A stretch of 64,000 nt of DNA from Mucidula mucida (taxonomy: Eukaryota; Basidiomycota; Agaricomycetes; Agaricales; Physalacriaceae), in contig JADNYV010000001.1 in NCBI GenBank assembly GCA_015501055.1, forward strand, positions 1,364,001 to 1,428,000, written 5' to 3'. A model generated the notes under the pieces. It did no database searches. It saw nothing but the letters and a program-made list of their open reading frames with translations, and had not been told where the DNA came from. Both the position numbers and the translations under genes were made by a program. Within the stretch, counting starts at the first letter, position 1; each line of letters begins with the position of its first letter. Positions 21,719 through 32,947 of this stretch are shown one piece after another.

Positions 21719-23255
21719 TTAGTTCTTAAGCTCTTTAGTCGCAGTCCAAAATTGAGCATGATACATATACCCAAGCATTGCTGCCGAGTTACTCGTGTAT
21801 GTTGTGTGGATTTCACGTTCGTTCTAGATCCCATCAGTACAAGTACAGCTCAATGGGGAAACAACTCACAGAGAGGTCGAACCCGACGGTTTTACAGAGT
21901 TCCTTGACCTCGTTCAGATCTAGTTCGATGCTTACATCGCCCGTCTGATTGTTCTCAAAGTGCCACAGTAGAGGTCCCAGGTTAATCCAGACGCCACCGG
22001 GTGCCAGGATACGATGGAGAGTGCGCAGGTAAGAGAGAGGATTTTTGGCCGTGTCGATAAAGAAACACGTCAATATCGCGTCGAATTGTCCTGCATGGAC
22101 TTCGTCGGCTGTGTTTTCAGGTTGTCCGTAGATCTCCTCAAAGTCACCTGCGACGAGTTCAAATCGCGTTCCGTTCTTTATCTCTACCTCGACGTCGGGA
22201 ATCTTTATCTCGCGTAGGATAGTATCCTTGTTATACGCGTTGCTGAACGTGTGAACGTAGGGGTATATGGAATGAGAGAGAGGTGCGGAGGTGCGATTGA
22301 GAATGAAATACGATGCGAGTAGCATATAATGTGAGAACTCGTTGCCTTGAGTGTGGAAGCCTGAACATTATCAGAAACGAGAACATGGGCGCTACGTAGC
22401 AATAGCGCACCCAAATTCGCGACATCGAAAGCCAATCTGCCGAGACCAGCTCCGGGGACGAGGACCCTCAAATTGGCCTTTTCCTCGCCACTCTTTGCCT
22501 TGAAATGCTCTAATAGCGCATCCTTCATAGGTGTATAGCATGATTCCCGTTCAGGAAGACCTTCTTCACTCCAATCTCGGACGAACTGTTTCAGCGTAGA
22601 CCGTAGCTTGTCCATATCGAACTCTGTTGGTTTGTACTTTTGGCCCGGCGGCGGCGAGTGGAATCCGTGGCCATGTGAGGGTCCGTCATGCGAGTGACTA
22701 TGCGCATGAGCGGCGTCGTGCGAGTGACTGTGCTCAGGATGCGTATGGGCATGGCTATGAGAATGGTCATCATCGCTGCACGCATCTGTGCATAGGGTTT
22801 ACAGCAGGGACAATGGGGACGATCAAGGACGTACGTTCATGATTCATCTCGACGTCGTCCTCTGGCGCGTCTTCGTCGTCATCCTCGCCATCAAATATGC
22901 CTGGACCACTGACGATGCCCTCTAGAAACTCCGCATTCTTCAGAATCGCCTCGTCGACCAAATTGAGCTTTTCTCTGTATCCCAAAGCCACGAACAGATC
23001 CTGGTCAGCCTTTGGCAGTTTGTATAGATCCTTTCGCCGACGATTGTTAGCAGATAACTGCGCCACCGTCAATTGAGAATGAAAGAGAATGTAGAGCAGC
23101 TGCGTACGGAATACTTTTGGTACTCGTGGAACGTGGTGATCACATTCGAAAAATGCCGAGCTTCTTTTCGTCCCAAACTGAAATGTTAGATGCTTTGAGT
23201 GTATGTTTTCGCTCTCCAGCGTACCTTCTTCCATGTCTACTTGACTATGCACCAT
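21719..23255 (-). CDS. Carnosine N-methyltransferase-like (N2227 family) with His-rich insert
   Basis: This is a SAM-dependent methyltransferase of the N2227/CARNMT1 family, which methylates the imidazole of His-containing dipeptides in animals. The fungal substrate is not established here. Spliced exons read EARHFSNVITTFHEYQKYSL, LSANNRRRKDLYKLPKADQD, KQFVRDWSEEGLPERESCYT, the SAM-binding RVLVPGAGLGRLAFDVANLG, GNEFSHYMLLASYFILNRT, DAILTCFFIDTAKN, GGVWINLGPLLWHF, and the end TYTSNSAAMLGYMYHAQFWT followed by a stop at 21719. Between the N-terminal and methyltransferase parts lies a His-rich segment (about 22640-22785) of alternating His-Ser and His-Ala pairs. The first splice (donor after MVHSQVDMEE) is uncertain. 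The methyltransferase core has no frame break. Confidence 0.85.
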
Positions 23256-23759
23256 TGTGGTGGTAAATCACTGTATAGACAGGTAGGCGAAGCTTGACAC
23301 AATGATCCTATTCAAAGTTGATCTTCGGCTGCAACGTCTTACAAATAATCCATACTTTTCGGTGACCTCCTTGAGATCTAGGAGTACATGGGGTATGCGA
23401 AGAAACTGCGTCGGCAGGCCTTCAGACGTAGAGCAGAACTGATTTCAGCTCCACCATGTAGACGTAGAACTGGTCAATACTTTGACGCTTCTACTCCGTA
23501 CAGGTATAACCATCCAACTCGTGGCAGTGATGCATTGCTCGTCCAGGATTAGGCTGCGATAGTATAGAGACGATGCCAAACTTTGGTTCCTCTCTATCAG
23601 TACTCAAATTCATTCTCGAGTAACGAATCATAGAAGACACGTGGAAGTAAAAGGGAAAGGAGAACTTAGCCAATCTCTTATACAACGAAAACGCGAATCA
23701 AGCTTGAGAAATCAGACCCATTGTGAGGGGCATTTAATGCAAATAACCGTCTATAAAGA
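23256..23759. other. Intergenic, 504 bp
   Basis: Upstream of the methyltransferase gene and downstream of UTP23. No feature is recognised. Confidence 0.4.
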
Positions 23760-24766
23760 TCATTCTCCATCGGTTTTGCCTTCGACATGAAGAGCAGTAT
23801 CACCCGTAGCGCCTTTTCGTCTTCGTTTCCGCTTCCTTCCAGACCCAACTTGGCTAGTTTCACCTTCTGGGCCCGCCCATGTCATGATCGTCATCTCGTT
23901 TTCTCTTTTCGCCTGTTTTAACCTGAGACTTAGTAGATGGGGTGGGCGCCGGCTTTTTCTTCTTGACACTCAAGGGATTGGGTCCTTTCGGTCCTTTCTT
24001 TTTCTTTCTTGGAGGTTCTTCTGGTTTGGGACCAACGAGCGCCTGATCTGCTTCTGTTAAGGGCTTAAGCGCCTCTTCCTCTGCCTGTTTTTACGATTCA
24101 GACGAATGTGCAGAACTCAGAAAGGAACGGACGCGCCATGGTTTTCGTTTGCAGAGTTTTATCGCTCGGAGGCTCTAATACCATGACAGCCCTATTGATG
24201 TGTACAAGAGGGACAGCAGGAATGGCGCGTAGTTTGGATCTAAGCGGCTGAGACTGGCTAGCAATAACATATCGATGCTTGTTCGTTTCACCTGAAGATC
24301 AGTCAATGATACAACGTCAAATGTAGAGCACAAGGACTCACCCACGACGCTCTTTAGGCATTCATCACCTGGTATAGGCTCTCGATGATTGCATTTCCTG
24401 CGTTCGAACATCTTCGCCAGGTCTACTGAACCCTGATGGGTTTTCCCTTGCAAGTAGAGCTCGTGTATGCAGCACTGTGTTATCACTGAGCTTCGAATTC
24501 AGGTAAGCATCCGGACCCAAAAGGTTGGCGGAGACAGACTTGGCTTGACCTCTCCGTGAAGAACAGTAGATAATTGTTTGACGAGATCGGTATTAGCGGA
24601 GACAGAGTGTTTACACATTTCGGAGTCGACTACGACGCAAGAGTTAGATGGTATATGAGATCAGGCTTGACTCCTCACCGAGGACTTGGTATGGCTGACG
24701 GAATCCAAATGTAGTGGAGTACAGCGCCATGAGTTTTCGATATGTTTTCGCTCTTTTTTGCCGCAT
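23760..24766 (-). CDS. UTP23: rRNA-processing protein UTP23
   Basis: This is a small-subunit processome factor with a degenerate PIN domain, needed for 18S rRNA maturation and snR30 release in the nucleolus. The ATG at 24766 gives MRQKRAKTYRKLMALYSTTF. Spliced exons continue GFRQPYQVLVDSEMCKHSVS, NTDLVKQLSTVLHGEVKPMI, TQCCIHELYLQG, the Cys/His zinc-binding ERRKCNHREPIPGDECLKSV, and ETNKHRYVIASQSQPLRSKL then RAIPAVPLVHINRAVMVLEP. The C-terminal tail is Lys/Arg rich (PRKKKKGPKGPNPLSVKKKK) and ends KTDGE. All splice phases work without correction. The gene is divergent from EMC7 with a 98 bp spacer. Confidence 0.93.
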
Positions 24767-24864
24767 TTTGGATATCGGCACCGTGGGGGAGTTGGAAGGA
24801 GGAAGTGGGAATTGACGGCTACCATAAAAGGAAAGTGTTTCCTGTTCTGCTCTTCCACAACTTT
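24767..24864. promoter_or_regulatory. Divergent promoter UTP23/EMC7
   Basis: Only 98 bp separate the two start codons, so both genes must share or overlap promoter elements and have short 5' leaders. No TATA box is evident. Confidence 0.6.
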
Positions 24865-25803
24865 ATGGCACGGTTATTCCTGCTGTGTCTGCTAGGCCTT
24901 GCGAGGTCCGCCCAACTTCCTCTTCGACTGCTTCAACTGACTACTTCCCCTGTAGTCTCATATCTGCCGTCGACATCACAGGTCGCATACAGTGGAATGA
25001 GATATGTCCAGGTAATTATACCGACTGGACGTGGAGTCGTACTGAACACGCCACTTTACAGGCCCGCGGCAACTTGGACCTACAAAGGTTGTCTTAGACA
25101 ACGGGAAGATGAGTGGCAGCGTCGTTGCAAATGGCTCATTCACGATGTATGTTCCACGTATACCGTCTCGATTCACGTTCTCTTCTGACCGATGTCAGAT
25201 ACGAAGTTCCTCTGGGTGTCTACATTCTATCAGTTTCTTCTCATGATCACGCATTCGATCTAGTGAGTTTTCAATGTATGCTTCGCGTTCTACAAGTAAC
25301 ATTTCATTCAGTTACGCATCGACGTACTCCAGGACATAGTGGAAGCACGACCCTACATGCCTGCAACGCCGTTAAATCCAGTCTACCCTACTCTACTCGC
25401 CTACCCGCTTGTCTTGACTCCCCGAGTTCATCACAAATATTTCGTTCCACCCGAGTCCTTCAACATCCTCGGAATGCTTAAGAGTCCCATGGTCCTTATG
25501 ATGATTTTCACCGGCGGTATGGTTCTTGCTATGCCCTACCTGATGAAGAACATGGATCCGGAATCTCTCGAGGAATTCAAGGAACAGCAAGCCAAGATGG
25601 CCAAGATGCAGAGCGCTATAACAAGCGGCGACTTCAAGTCTGGGTAAGCGTCCGCGTTAGACGGCTCAGTATCATATTAACACTTTCTTTCTGCTAGGTT
25701 TTCTGCTATGATGGCTGGAGACGAGCCAAAGGACAAGGAGCCAACAACGTCGAAGAGTTTACCAGCCGCAAGTGGTAAAAACAAGGGCAAGAAGCGGAAA
25801 TAG
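24865..25803 (+). CDS. EMC7: ER membrane protein complex subunit 7
   Basis: EMC7 is part of the ER membrane insertase that places tail-anchored and multi-pass proteins. The ATG at 24865 encodes a signal peptide, MARLFLLCLLGLASLISA, followed by VDITGRIQWNEICPG. Spliced exons give the beta-sandwich VVLDNGKMSGSVVANGSFTI, then VPLGVYILSVSSHDHAFDLL and VEARPYMPATPLNPVYPTLL, the conserved TPRVHHKYFVPPESFNILGM, the single membrane helix (MVLMMIFTGGMVLAMPYLM), and a cytosolic end FSAMMAGDEPKDK closing with the basic KNKGKKRK. There are five GT-AG introns, all in phase. The length, about 220 residues, is normal. Confidence 0.93.
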
Positions 25804-25941
25804 ACCTAATCTGTATTGCACATAGAACATGCTTAATTATTCTGAGGTTGTAATTCTTGGTTCAGGGCATCACCGATGTATATGATGTGTGATGAGCGCA
25901 AGCAGGCTTGATTTGACATTAGGAAGACCTGAACGTATGAC

Positions 25942-26622
25942 CTACTGTAACGGTGATATTGGTAGAGGGCTTGTGGGCGAAAGTGTGGAGGTGGTGTCGA
26001 CCTTGTGAATCTCGGGGTAATGTAGCGCGCGTCGCAAGATGGCATTCCTACGCGTCATGAGCACCCTTTGGCGTGATACTGGGGGACTGCACATACTTTG
26101 ACTTGAATTCTGAGAGAACATCGCGGGGAGATTTCATAGACAATTCGGGGGCCTCTTGTCTGCCAACGATGCTCTTATCCAGGCTAGATGGCATATGCTT
26201 CACACGTACCTTTGGGGGTCGTCGAGTGAGGTGGTTTCAATGATGTACATCTTCTCGTTACGCCCGTCGACGGGCGCCGCAACGATGCCTTCGTCCACCT
26301 TGATACCAGTGACTGTAACGGCCTTTGAAATGCTCCTCACAGGCGGTGGAGAGTTGGAGTCGGGCTGGAAATCCAACAGCAGGACGTGTTCCTGGGGCTG
26401 CGGAAGCAGACTGAGAGGGGAGTCATCAGCGTAGTGATATTGGATTGTTGGATGGCCCAGTGTACTGGAAGGGGCTGGTGACAGTGTCGAATGCGAAAAC
26501 AGAATATAAAAGGGCGACGACCGGTGACATGATGGAACGAGTAAACCCCGTTTTGGAACAGCGGCTTGCTCTTTTGAGACCCTCGATCAGGGAGCTACTC
26601 AAATGCACAACGCCTGCTGCAT
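25942..26622 (-). CDS. Hypothetical protein, 5' end unresolved
   Basis: I do not recognise this gene. The coding signal is a continuous stretch SSTLGHPTIQYHYADDSPLS, then PQEHVLLLDFQ, ISKAVTVTGIKVDEGIVAAP and KMYIIETTSLDDPQ. GT-AG introns lead to ELSMKSPRDVLSEFKSKNAI, LRRALHYPEIHK and the end SPTSPLPISPLQ at 25942. The last part looks like a short coiled segment with an SP-rich tail. Upstream of SPFYILFSHSTLSPAP the frame is interrupted, so the 5' limit given (an ATG at 26622) is only a guess. Total size is about 180-220 residues. It is divergent from the CAP-protein gene. Confidence 0.5.
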
Positions 26623-26869
26623 TTCAGGATTTCAAAGGCTTCTCCGTCCCCCTTGCTGTGTCTGTAAAGTCGGGAGTATATGTACTGCATTTGCATCACA
26701 AACGGGCCTGGCAACGAGAGGAGTGCATGGCAACACCGTACTTGCCGACGTTATATAGTTCAATGATCCGCGAAATCCAAGCATTTCATCTTTCCTGCAT
26801 CGTTCCCCGCTACAGGTCGTCCTTGACCCCGCCTTTCCTTCGTAACCACACTCTTTCTTTCCCTTCAGG

Positions 26870-28085
26870 ATGCTTACCATCCGCGTCGCTGTGGCCCTTT
26901 CCTTGTTCTCTGGAGTGCTGGCTGGTCCGGCCTGTTCACGTAAACATTGGGGCACCTCCGACTGCGTCCAGCGTTGCAAAACGCGCTGGGGATGGTCAGG
27001 CTCTGTAATGGGCTCTGATCCATGGGGCTCGGTCATGTCTTCCTCGTCCGGCTCCTGGGAATCCACTGTTTCCGAGGCTTGTGGAAGCGACACGTACGTT
27101 ATACAGTCTGGAATATGAACCTTTCATAACTTGCCTTTGCAATATCAGTGTCGTCTCGTCTACCGAAGGAGCTGTCAGCACCTCGACATCATCCGCTACT
27201 TCGGAGACGACAACGTCCTCCATCCTTTCTACTTCTACTCCCTCTTCCTCTTCTTCCTCTTCTTCCATTCTGGTCGAGTCCTCGTCCGTCGCGTCGGAGC
27301 CTTCATCTTCTCCAGCAGCTTTTATCCCTGTTGCTTCTAGCACCACGTCCACCTCTGAATTCACTTCCTTCACACCTGAAACGACTTCATCTACCTTTTT
27401 CGAACCTGCTTCCACCACCAGCGAGCCTAGCCAGCCGCCGACTACCACTGAGGTCCCTGAAACCACAGAACAGGCACCAGCGACGACCACTGAGGCGCCT
27501 ACTACTACGTCCTCTTCCGAAGCTGCTCCCCTTGCTTCTTCCAGTGATAGCGGCAGCAGCAACAACAGCGGCTCTACGTCCCAATCTGACATCGATGCCT
27601 ACCTCAAGGGTCACAATGATGTTCGCGCACAACACGGCGCCAGTGATTTGACGTGGAGCGACGATTTGGCTGCTGCTGCTCAACAATGGGCCAATAACTG
27701 CGTGTTTAAGCATTCAGGTGGAACCCTTGGTCCATATGGAGAGAATCTGGCGGCGGGTACGGGTGACTATTCCATTGCTTCGGGTATCAAAGCCTGGACG
27801 GATGAAGGGTTTGATGGCTCCCGAACCACTTTACTCAAGTTGTCTGGAAGGCTACCACTCAAGTGGGATGCGCCGTAGCATCGTGTGATGGAATCTTTGA
27901 TGCTGTGGGTTTTCCACTTGACTATTTATCGCTGCATGATATTGACTCTAAATCTAGAAAGCTAATTTTATGTTTGCGAGTATTCACCTGCCGGGAATGT
28001 CATTGGGCAATTCGAGTAAGGGCTTTTATTAATGTCCCCATGGGCTTGATTAACGAGTATTTTCAGTGCTAACGTGCAAGCTTAA
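26870..28085 (+). CDS. Secreted CAP/SCP-domain (PR-1-like) protein, two apparent frameshifts
   Basis: The start is the ATG at 26870, with a signal peptide MLTIRVAVALSLFSGVLAG and then a short Cys-containing N-terminal segment. One intron follows, then a roughly 150-residue Ser/Thr-rich, probably O-glycosylated linker. The CAP domain begins IDAYLKGHNDVRAQHGASDL and continues AQQWANNCVFKHSGG, YGENLAAGTGDYSIASGIKA, HFTQVVWKATTQVGCAVASC, FYVCEYSPAGNVIGQF and the end NVQA. The motifs needed for sterol binding in yeast Pry proteins are the CAP-fold elements seen here. One base appears missing at GG 27816-27817 and one at AA 27964-27965. Without correction the ORF stops at 27878. It could be a pseudogene, but the pattern matches other genes in the window. 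Confidence 0.8.
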
Positions 28086-28411
28086 GCTCTCAACGTTATT
28101 TGTTGCGTTTTTTCTCCATACCCTTCATTACTGCACTATCGATATCTGGTATACATGTACTCGTATGGTCGTACGGCGCTTTGTTTAGGTTGATCCACAT
28201 CGTGTTAGAACTGACAATACAAAAATGTAAAGTAACTTGGTAAAACTGTGAAGCTTTTGAGGCGGCGGGTTTCCAGGAAGAGCGTCTACTAGTGTCAAGT
28301 AGCGAGAGGTGAGAGTCAGTCAACATGATGGCGCAGTAACGTTGAATGGTCTTGGAAGAATGAGCGCCAAAATCCTAACCCTAAGCACTTGATCTTGACT
28401 CTCATGTCGTT
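28086..28411. other. Intergenic, 326 bp, with telobox-like motif
   Basis: Upstream region of the DLT1-like gene. CCTAACCCTAAG at 28374-28385 lies about 27 bp before the start codon. Confidence 0.4.
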
Positions 28412-29310
28412 ATGCCCTCCTGGCGTTTCCTGTCATCGTTGACATATTTCTTCCTCGTTCTGGTTACAGCATGCGTCGTCCTTTTGTCCTGTTTCGCACT
28501 ATTGTCGCAGGCCGTGCGCAATTCTCCCCGAAAAGCTTTCAAGAATAATTACAACGCACTGGTCATCGGTGCTTCATATACTCTTGTCGTAAGTCGGACA
28601 TCCCAGGCGCTTGATAGATAATGACAACGTTCCCATAGTTTTTCTTTTCCATGTTTTTCTGCTTGAAGCGCCGTATCGCTATGCGTCTCCGGATGTCGAG
28701 AATATCGAAGGACTATCGGCCAGTCAGCAGAGGTGATGTCCCACATGTACGTGTACCGTCTCCCCCCCTCGAAAAAATCCAAATCAACTGCTCAATGACA
28801 GTCCGTTCATGAATATATTACTCGGGAATACCTGCGGTCTTGTCTGATATCGTCACTCTCAATTCCGACCACCTCGTCGCACGCGGGCTGGGGATATCAT
28901 GGAACACCTTTTGCTGGGGTGCATTTTCGGAGCACCATTCTTTCTACGGTCAAGGTCATCGACGAGCTAGCGCGCGAAGTCATTCCCCATCATCCTCCGC
29001 TGAAACCGCATACTCGAATGCAGCACCACTTTCGCTTCATAGCGCCTCTTTTAAACGGTGAGGTGCTCGCTCTTTGGGATTCGTCTATCCAAATGGCTCG
29101 CTTGGCACAACGGGAGATGACCGAAGAAGAATTTCTCGTTGCTTGGGATGCCGCAGAAGAAATCCGACGGCTGCAAGTCAATTCAGTTTCCCTTCGCCTT
29201 CATTCTGACAATATTCTAGATTGGACGAAATGCGCCAAGAAGTGGAGTACTCAAACATGAATATGATTAACGACTCTATGACGGCGCTTGACAGTATCGA
29301 GGACTCGTGA
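28412..29310 (+). CDS. DLT1: Dlt1-family membrane protein
   Basis: The ATG at 28412 gives MPSWRFLSSLTYFFLVLVTA, the first of two N-terminal membrane helices. The second is FFFSMFFCLKRR after a gtaagt intron. The conserved cytosolic part reads MRLRMSRISKDYRPVSRGDV, then VHEYITREYLRSCLISSLS, HAGWGYHGTPFAGVHFRSTI and FRFIAPLLNGEVLALWDS, with an acidic helix EMTEEEFLVAWDAAEEIRRL. This matches Dlt1 (defect at low temperature), a conserved fungal protein of unclear role. The last splice needs one base less at AA 29175-29176 to reach LDEMRQEVEYSNMNMINDSM and the stop at 29310. Without that correction the ORF ends at 29260. Confidence 0.75.
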
Positions 29311-29351
29311 ATACACTACTAATACAACCTAATGGACTAGAGAACAACCAA

Positions 29352-30223
29352 TTAATGGAGTCCAGCCGTTCCGTATACCGTCTTCCAGCTATCCCTGGCG
29401 ATCCATTTCGTGAAGAATGACTTCACTGTTGGAGGCAAGGGCGCTTCGAAGCTCTTTTCAATCGCCTCTACGGCATCGCCTGATCCAGTACCGCCACTAG
29501 TAGCTGCGATCCTCGTCAACCAGGCAACAACGTGGAAATCTGCTTCCCCGTTCTCCTCCTGAAGCTGCTTTGGGAGGATCTCGTAGATGAGCGCGCGCAA
29601 CTTTTCAAAGTGGGCTTGTGAAGCTTCAAAGAACTTTTCCGGGGGAGCAGTTCCCTCGTATATGTTCAAGAGGAAGCCATTGTCCTCGAGCTTGGCTTTG
29701 TAAAAGTCGGCGTACTTGGCAGCGGCTGGATCGGCGACCAGGCGGTTAAGCGTGGCTTGACGACCTGCCACGAAGATCTTTGGAATCGCAGCGGCTTTAG
29801 CAGCCAACTCCTCTTGGTTACGCTGTAGAAGGGTCGTCGTCAATTATACAGATCGAACGATATGGATGGGAAGGTACATACAGCGAGGAGTAAGGCAAAG
29901 TTGGGATCGTATTGCTCTTCGTGGATGACACGAATAAGCTCTTGTTGTTCGGGACTTGGAGCAGGGAGAGGGGTAGGCGCCTGTGAGGCGAGGTACTTCA
30001 CGACATCGGTCGTGTTCTTGTATACGATGCCCCCGTCAACTTCGAGTGTGGGGAGCGTTCCGTTTGGGTTCTTATCGAGGAAGGAGGGCTCAAAGTTTTG
30101 ACCCTCGACTAAATTCGTCGTCTTTGCTTCCACTGCACCAGCAGGGTATCCGAGCTGGGCTACTGCGAGTTCAGCCGCAGCGCCCCAAACGGAGGCCGAG
30201 AAAGTGTAAAGGGTAGCAGGCAT
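29352..30223 (-). CDS. Glutathione S-transferase-like protein
   Basis: There are two exons with one intron (gtatgt...ctacag) between LLLA and RNQEEL. The N-terminal thioredoxin-fold part reads MPATLYTFSASVWGAAAELA, NFEPSFLDKNPNGTLPTLEV with the cis-Pro of the TLP motif, and DVVKYLASQAP. The C-terminal all-helical part reads YADFYKAKLEDNGFLLNIYE, HFEKLRALIYEILPKQLQEE and VVAWLTRIAATSG. The ORF is complete at about 270 residues and shows no frame break. It probably conjugates glutathione to xenobiotics or wood-derived compounds. GST class is not assigned, and the usual catalytic Ser/Tyr/Cys cannot be fixed without alignment (a Ser lies at position 9). Confidence 0.8.
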
Positions 30224-30619
30224 TGCGATGGGATGGGTGGAAGATGATGAAGCTGTGGACTGTATATGTGGGATGCTGTGGGTTGGTGGCTTTCAGTTGA
30301 TGTCTTATATATTCTCACCACACCCGTGTATTCTCCGAACGGGCGGGGGTAAAAATGGCATCGCGTCAAGTCACATGACTTTACTGAGTTGCTTAGAAGA
30401 GGCTGACACCAAATTTGATGAGGATCTCTCAGCAGGCGTGACTTCGAAACAGCAGATGCATTGACAGTATAGTGAATATGCCGCCCGCCGACTATCTATC
30501 ACATCCGTATTAGCGGGTGTCCGAGTCGCGAGACGTGTCATACTATGTACCGATGAGCATCCACTCAACTTCCCGGGTATGATTGACGACATCAAGCATT
30601 CGGGTAACGGTTATGGTGA

Positions 30620-31900
<1,281 letters not shown>

Positions 31901-31968
31901 TGCAAGAAGACGATGGCACGTGGCTTGCAAAAAAAGTTTACCTCCCACCGTCATTCGACACGACGACG
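31901..31968. promoter_or_regulatory. Divergent promoter WD40/eIF3k
   Basis: A 68 bp spacer separates the chosen ATG codons. If the upstream WD40 ATG (31954) is used, only 14 bp remain, which argues for the 31900 start. Confidence 0.55.
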
Positions 31969-32895
31969 ATGGTCGCTACTTGGGACAGCCCGCCGACACG
32001 GCCAGAACACATTGACAACCTGGTATCCGGTGTTGGTAAGCTTCAATGCGCGTCGAGACTCCCTGCTGTATTCTGACAAAATGGCACGCAGATCGGTACA
32101 ACCCATCCAACATCACCATCCTTGAGGACTATCTCTACCAGCAGACGAGGAACCAGGAGTATGACTGCCTGGCCAACCTAGCCATTTTGAAATTGTAACG
32201 GTTTTCCACTGGCCATGCAATGACATCCTTTCTCATAAGACTTGAAAAGATATCAATTCAATCCCGACCTCTACAATCCGGATGTTGTTATCAATATCCT
32301 CATAAAATCCCTCACCGCATCGCCTTTACCCGACTTCAATCTATGCATAGCCATTCTTGAAGACAGACCGCCAAACGCTACGCTCGATGAGCCCGATCCA
32401 TTACCTGTCCTGCTCCCCATTCTTCAAACCCTTCACGACCTTCTCTATCGATGTCGGTTCCCGAAATTCTGGGAGGTCTACCGCTCGGATGATCTCGAAT
32501 CACTACGAGACAACTACACCGTGGAATATGTCGGGTTTGATGACGCTGTACGAAACGTCGCTATTCGTGCAGTGAAAGCTACCTTCACCCGCATAGGCAT
32601 CGACCGCCTCGGCTCATACTTGGCGCTGATGGTAAGTCTAGTTGCTACCTTCCGCCCCATCTTGACCGATTTTTGTAGGACCCGATGTTGTAGCCTTTGT
32701 CGAAAAATTGGGCTGGACGTTAGATGCGTCGGGGACAGTCATCAGCATTCCTCCCAATCCTGACAACCAGATTGAGGCGACGGTGTACAGGAAAGCATTA
32801 AACTTCCCCGTACATGTTCTTCCTTCATTGTCGCCGACTCGCTTATCCTCTTTTCAGAACTTGCAAAAATCATTGCACATGCGTCAAAGCCGTGA
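31969..32895 (+). CDS. EIF3K: Translation initiation factor eIF3 sub-unit k, two apparent 1-base deletions
   Basis: This non-core eIF3 subunit has HAM and winged-helix (PCI-like) parts. The ATG at 31969 starts MVATWDSPPTRPEHIDNLVS. Spliced exons continue RYNPSNITILEDYLYQQTRN, YDCLANLAILKLYQFNPDLY, VVINILIKSLTASPLPDFNL, WEVYRSDDLESLRDNYTVEY, RVTF-type helix RNVAIRAVKATFTRIGIDRL, then PDVVAFVEKLGWTLDASGTV, ISIPPNPDNQIEATVYR and LAKIIAHASKP to the stop at 32893-32895. One G seems to be missing at the donor after SYLALM (32631), and one at GG 32790-32791, where RESIKLPQLAK is expected. Length is about 240 residues. Confidence 0.88.
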
Positions 32896-32947
32896 GGATT
32901 CATTACATTTCGTAGTGTGTGTGTAAACTATCTTGTACTGCTTCCAA

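Noticed and set aside
26996..27592. 198-codon acidic/Val-rich antisense ORF
   Set aside because: Antisense image of the Ser/Thr-rich linker of the CAP protein; low-complexity DNA opens several frames.
27148..27651. Leu/Pro/Arg-rich ORF in another frame of the same linker
   Set aside because: Frame shadow of the same low-complexity repeat.
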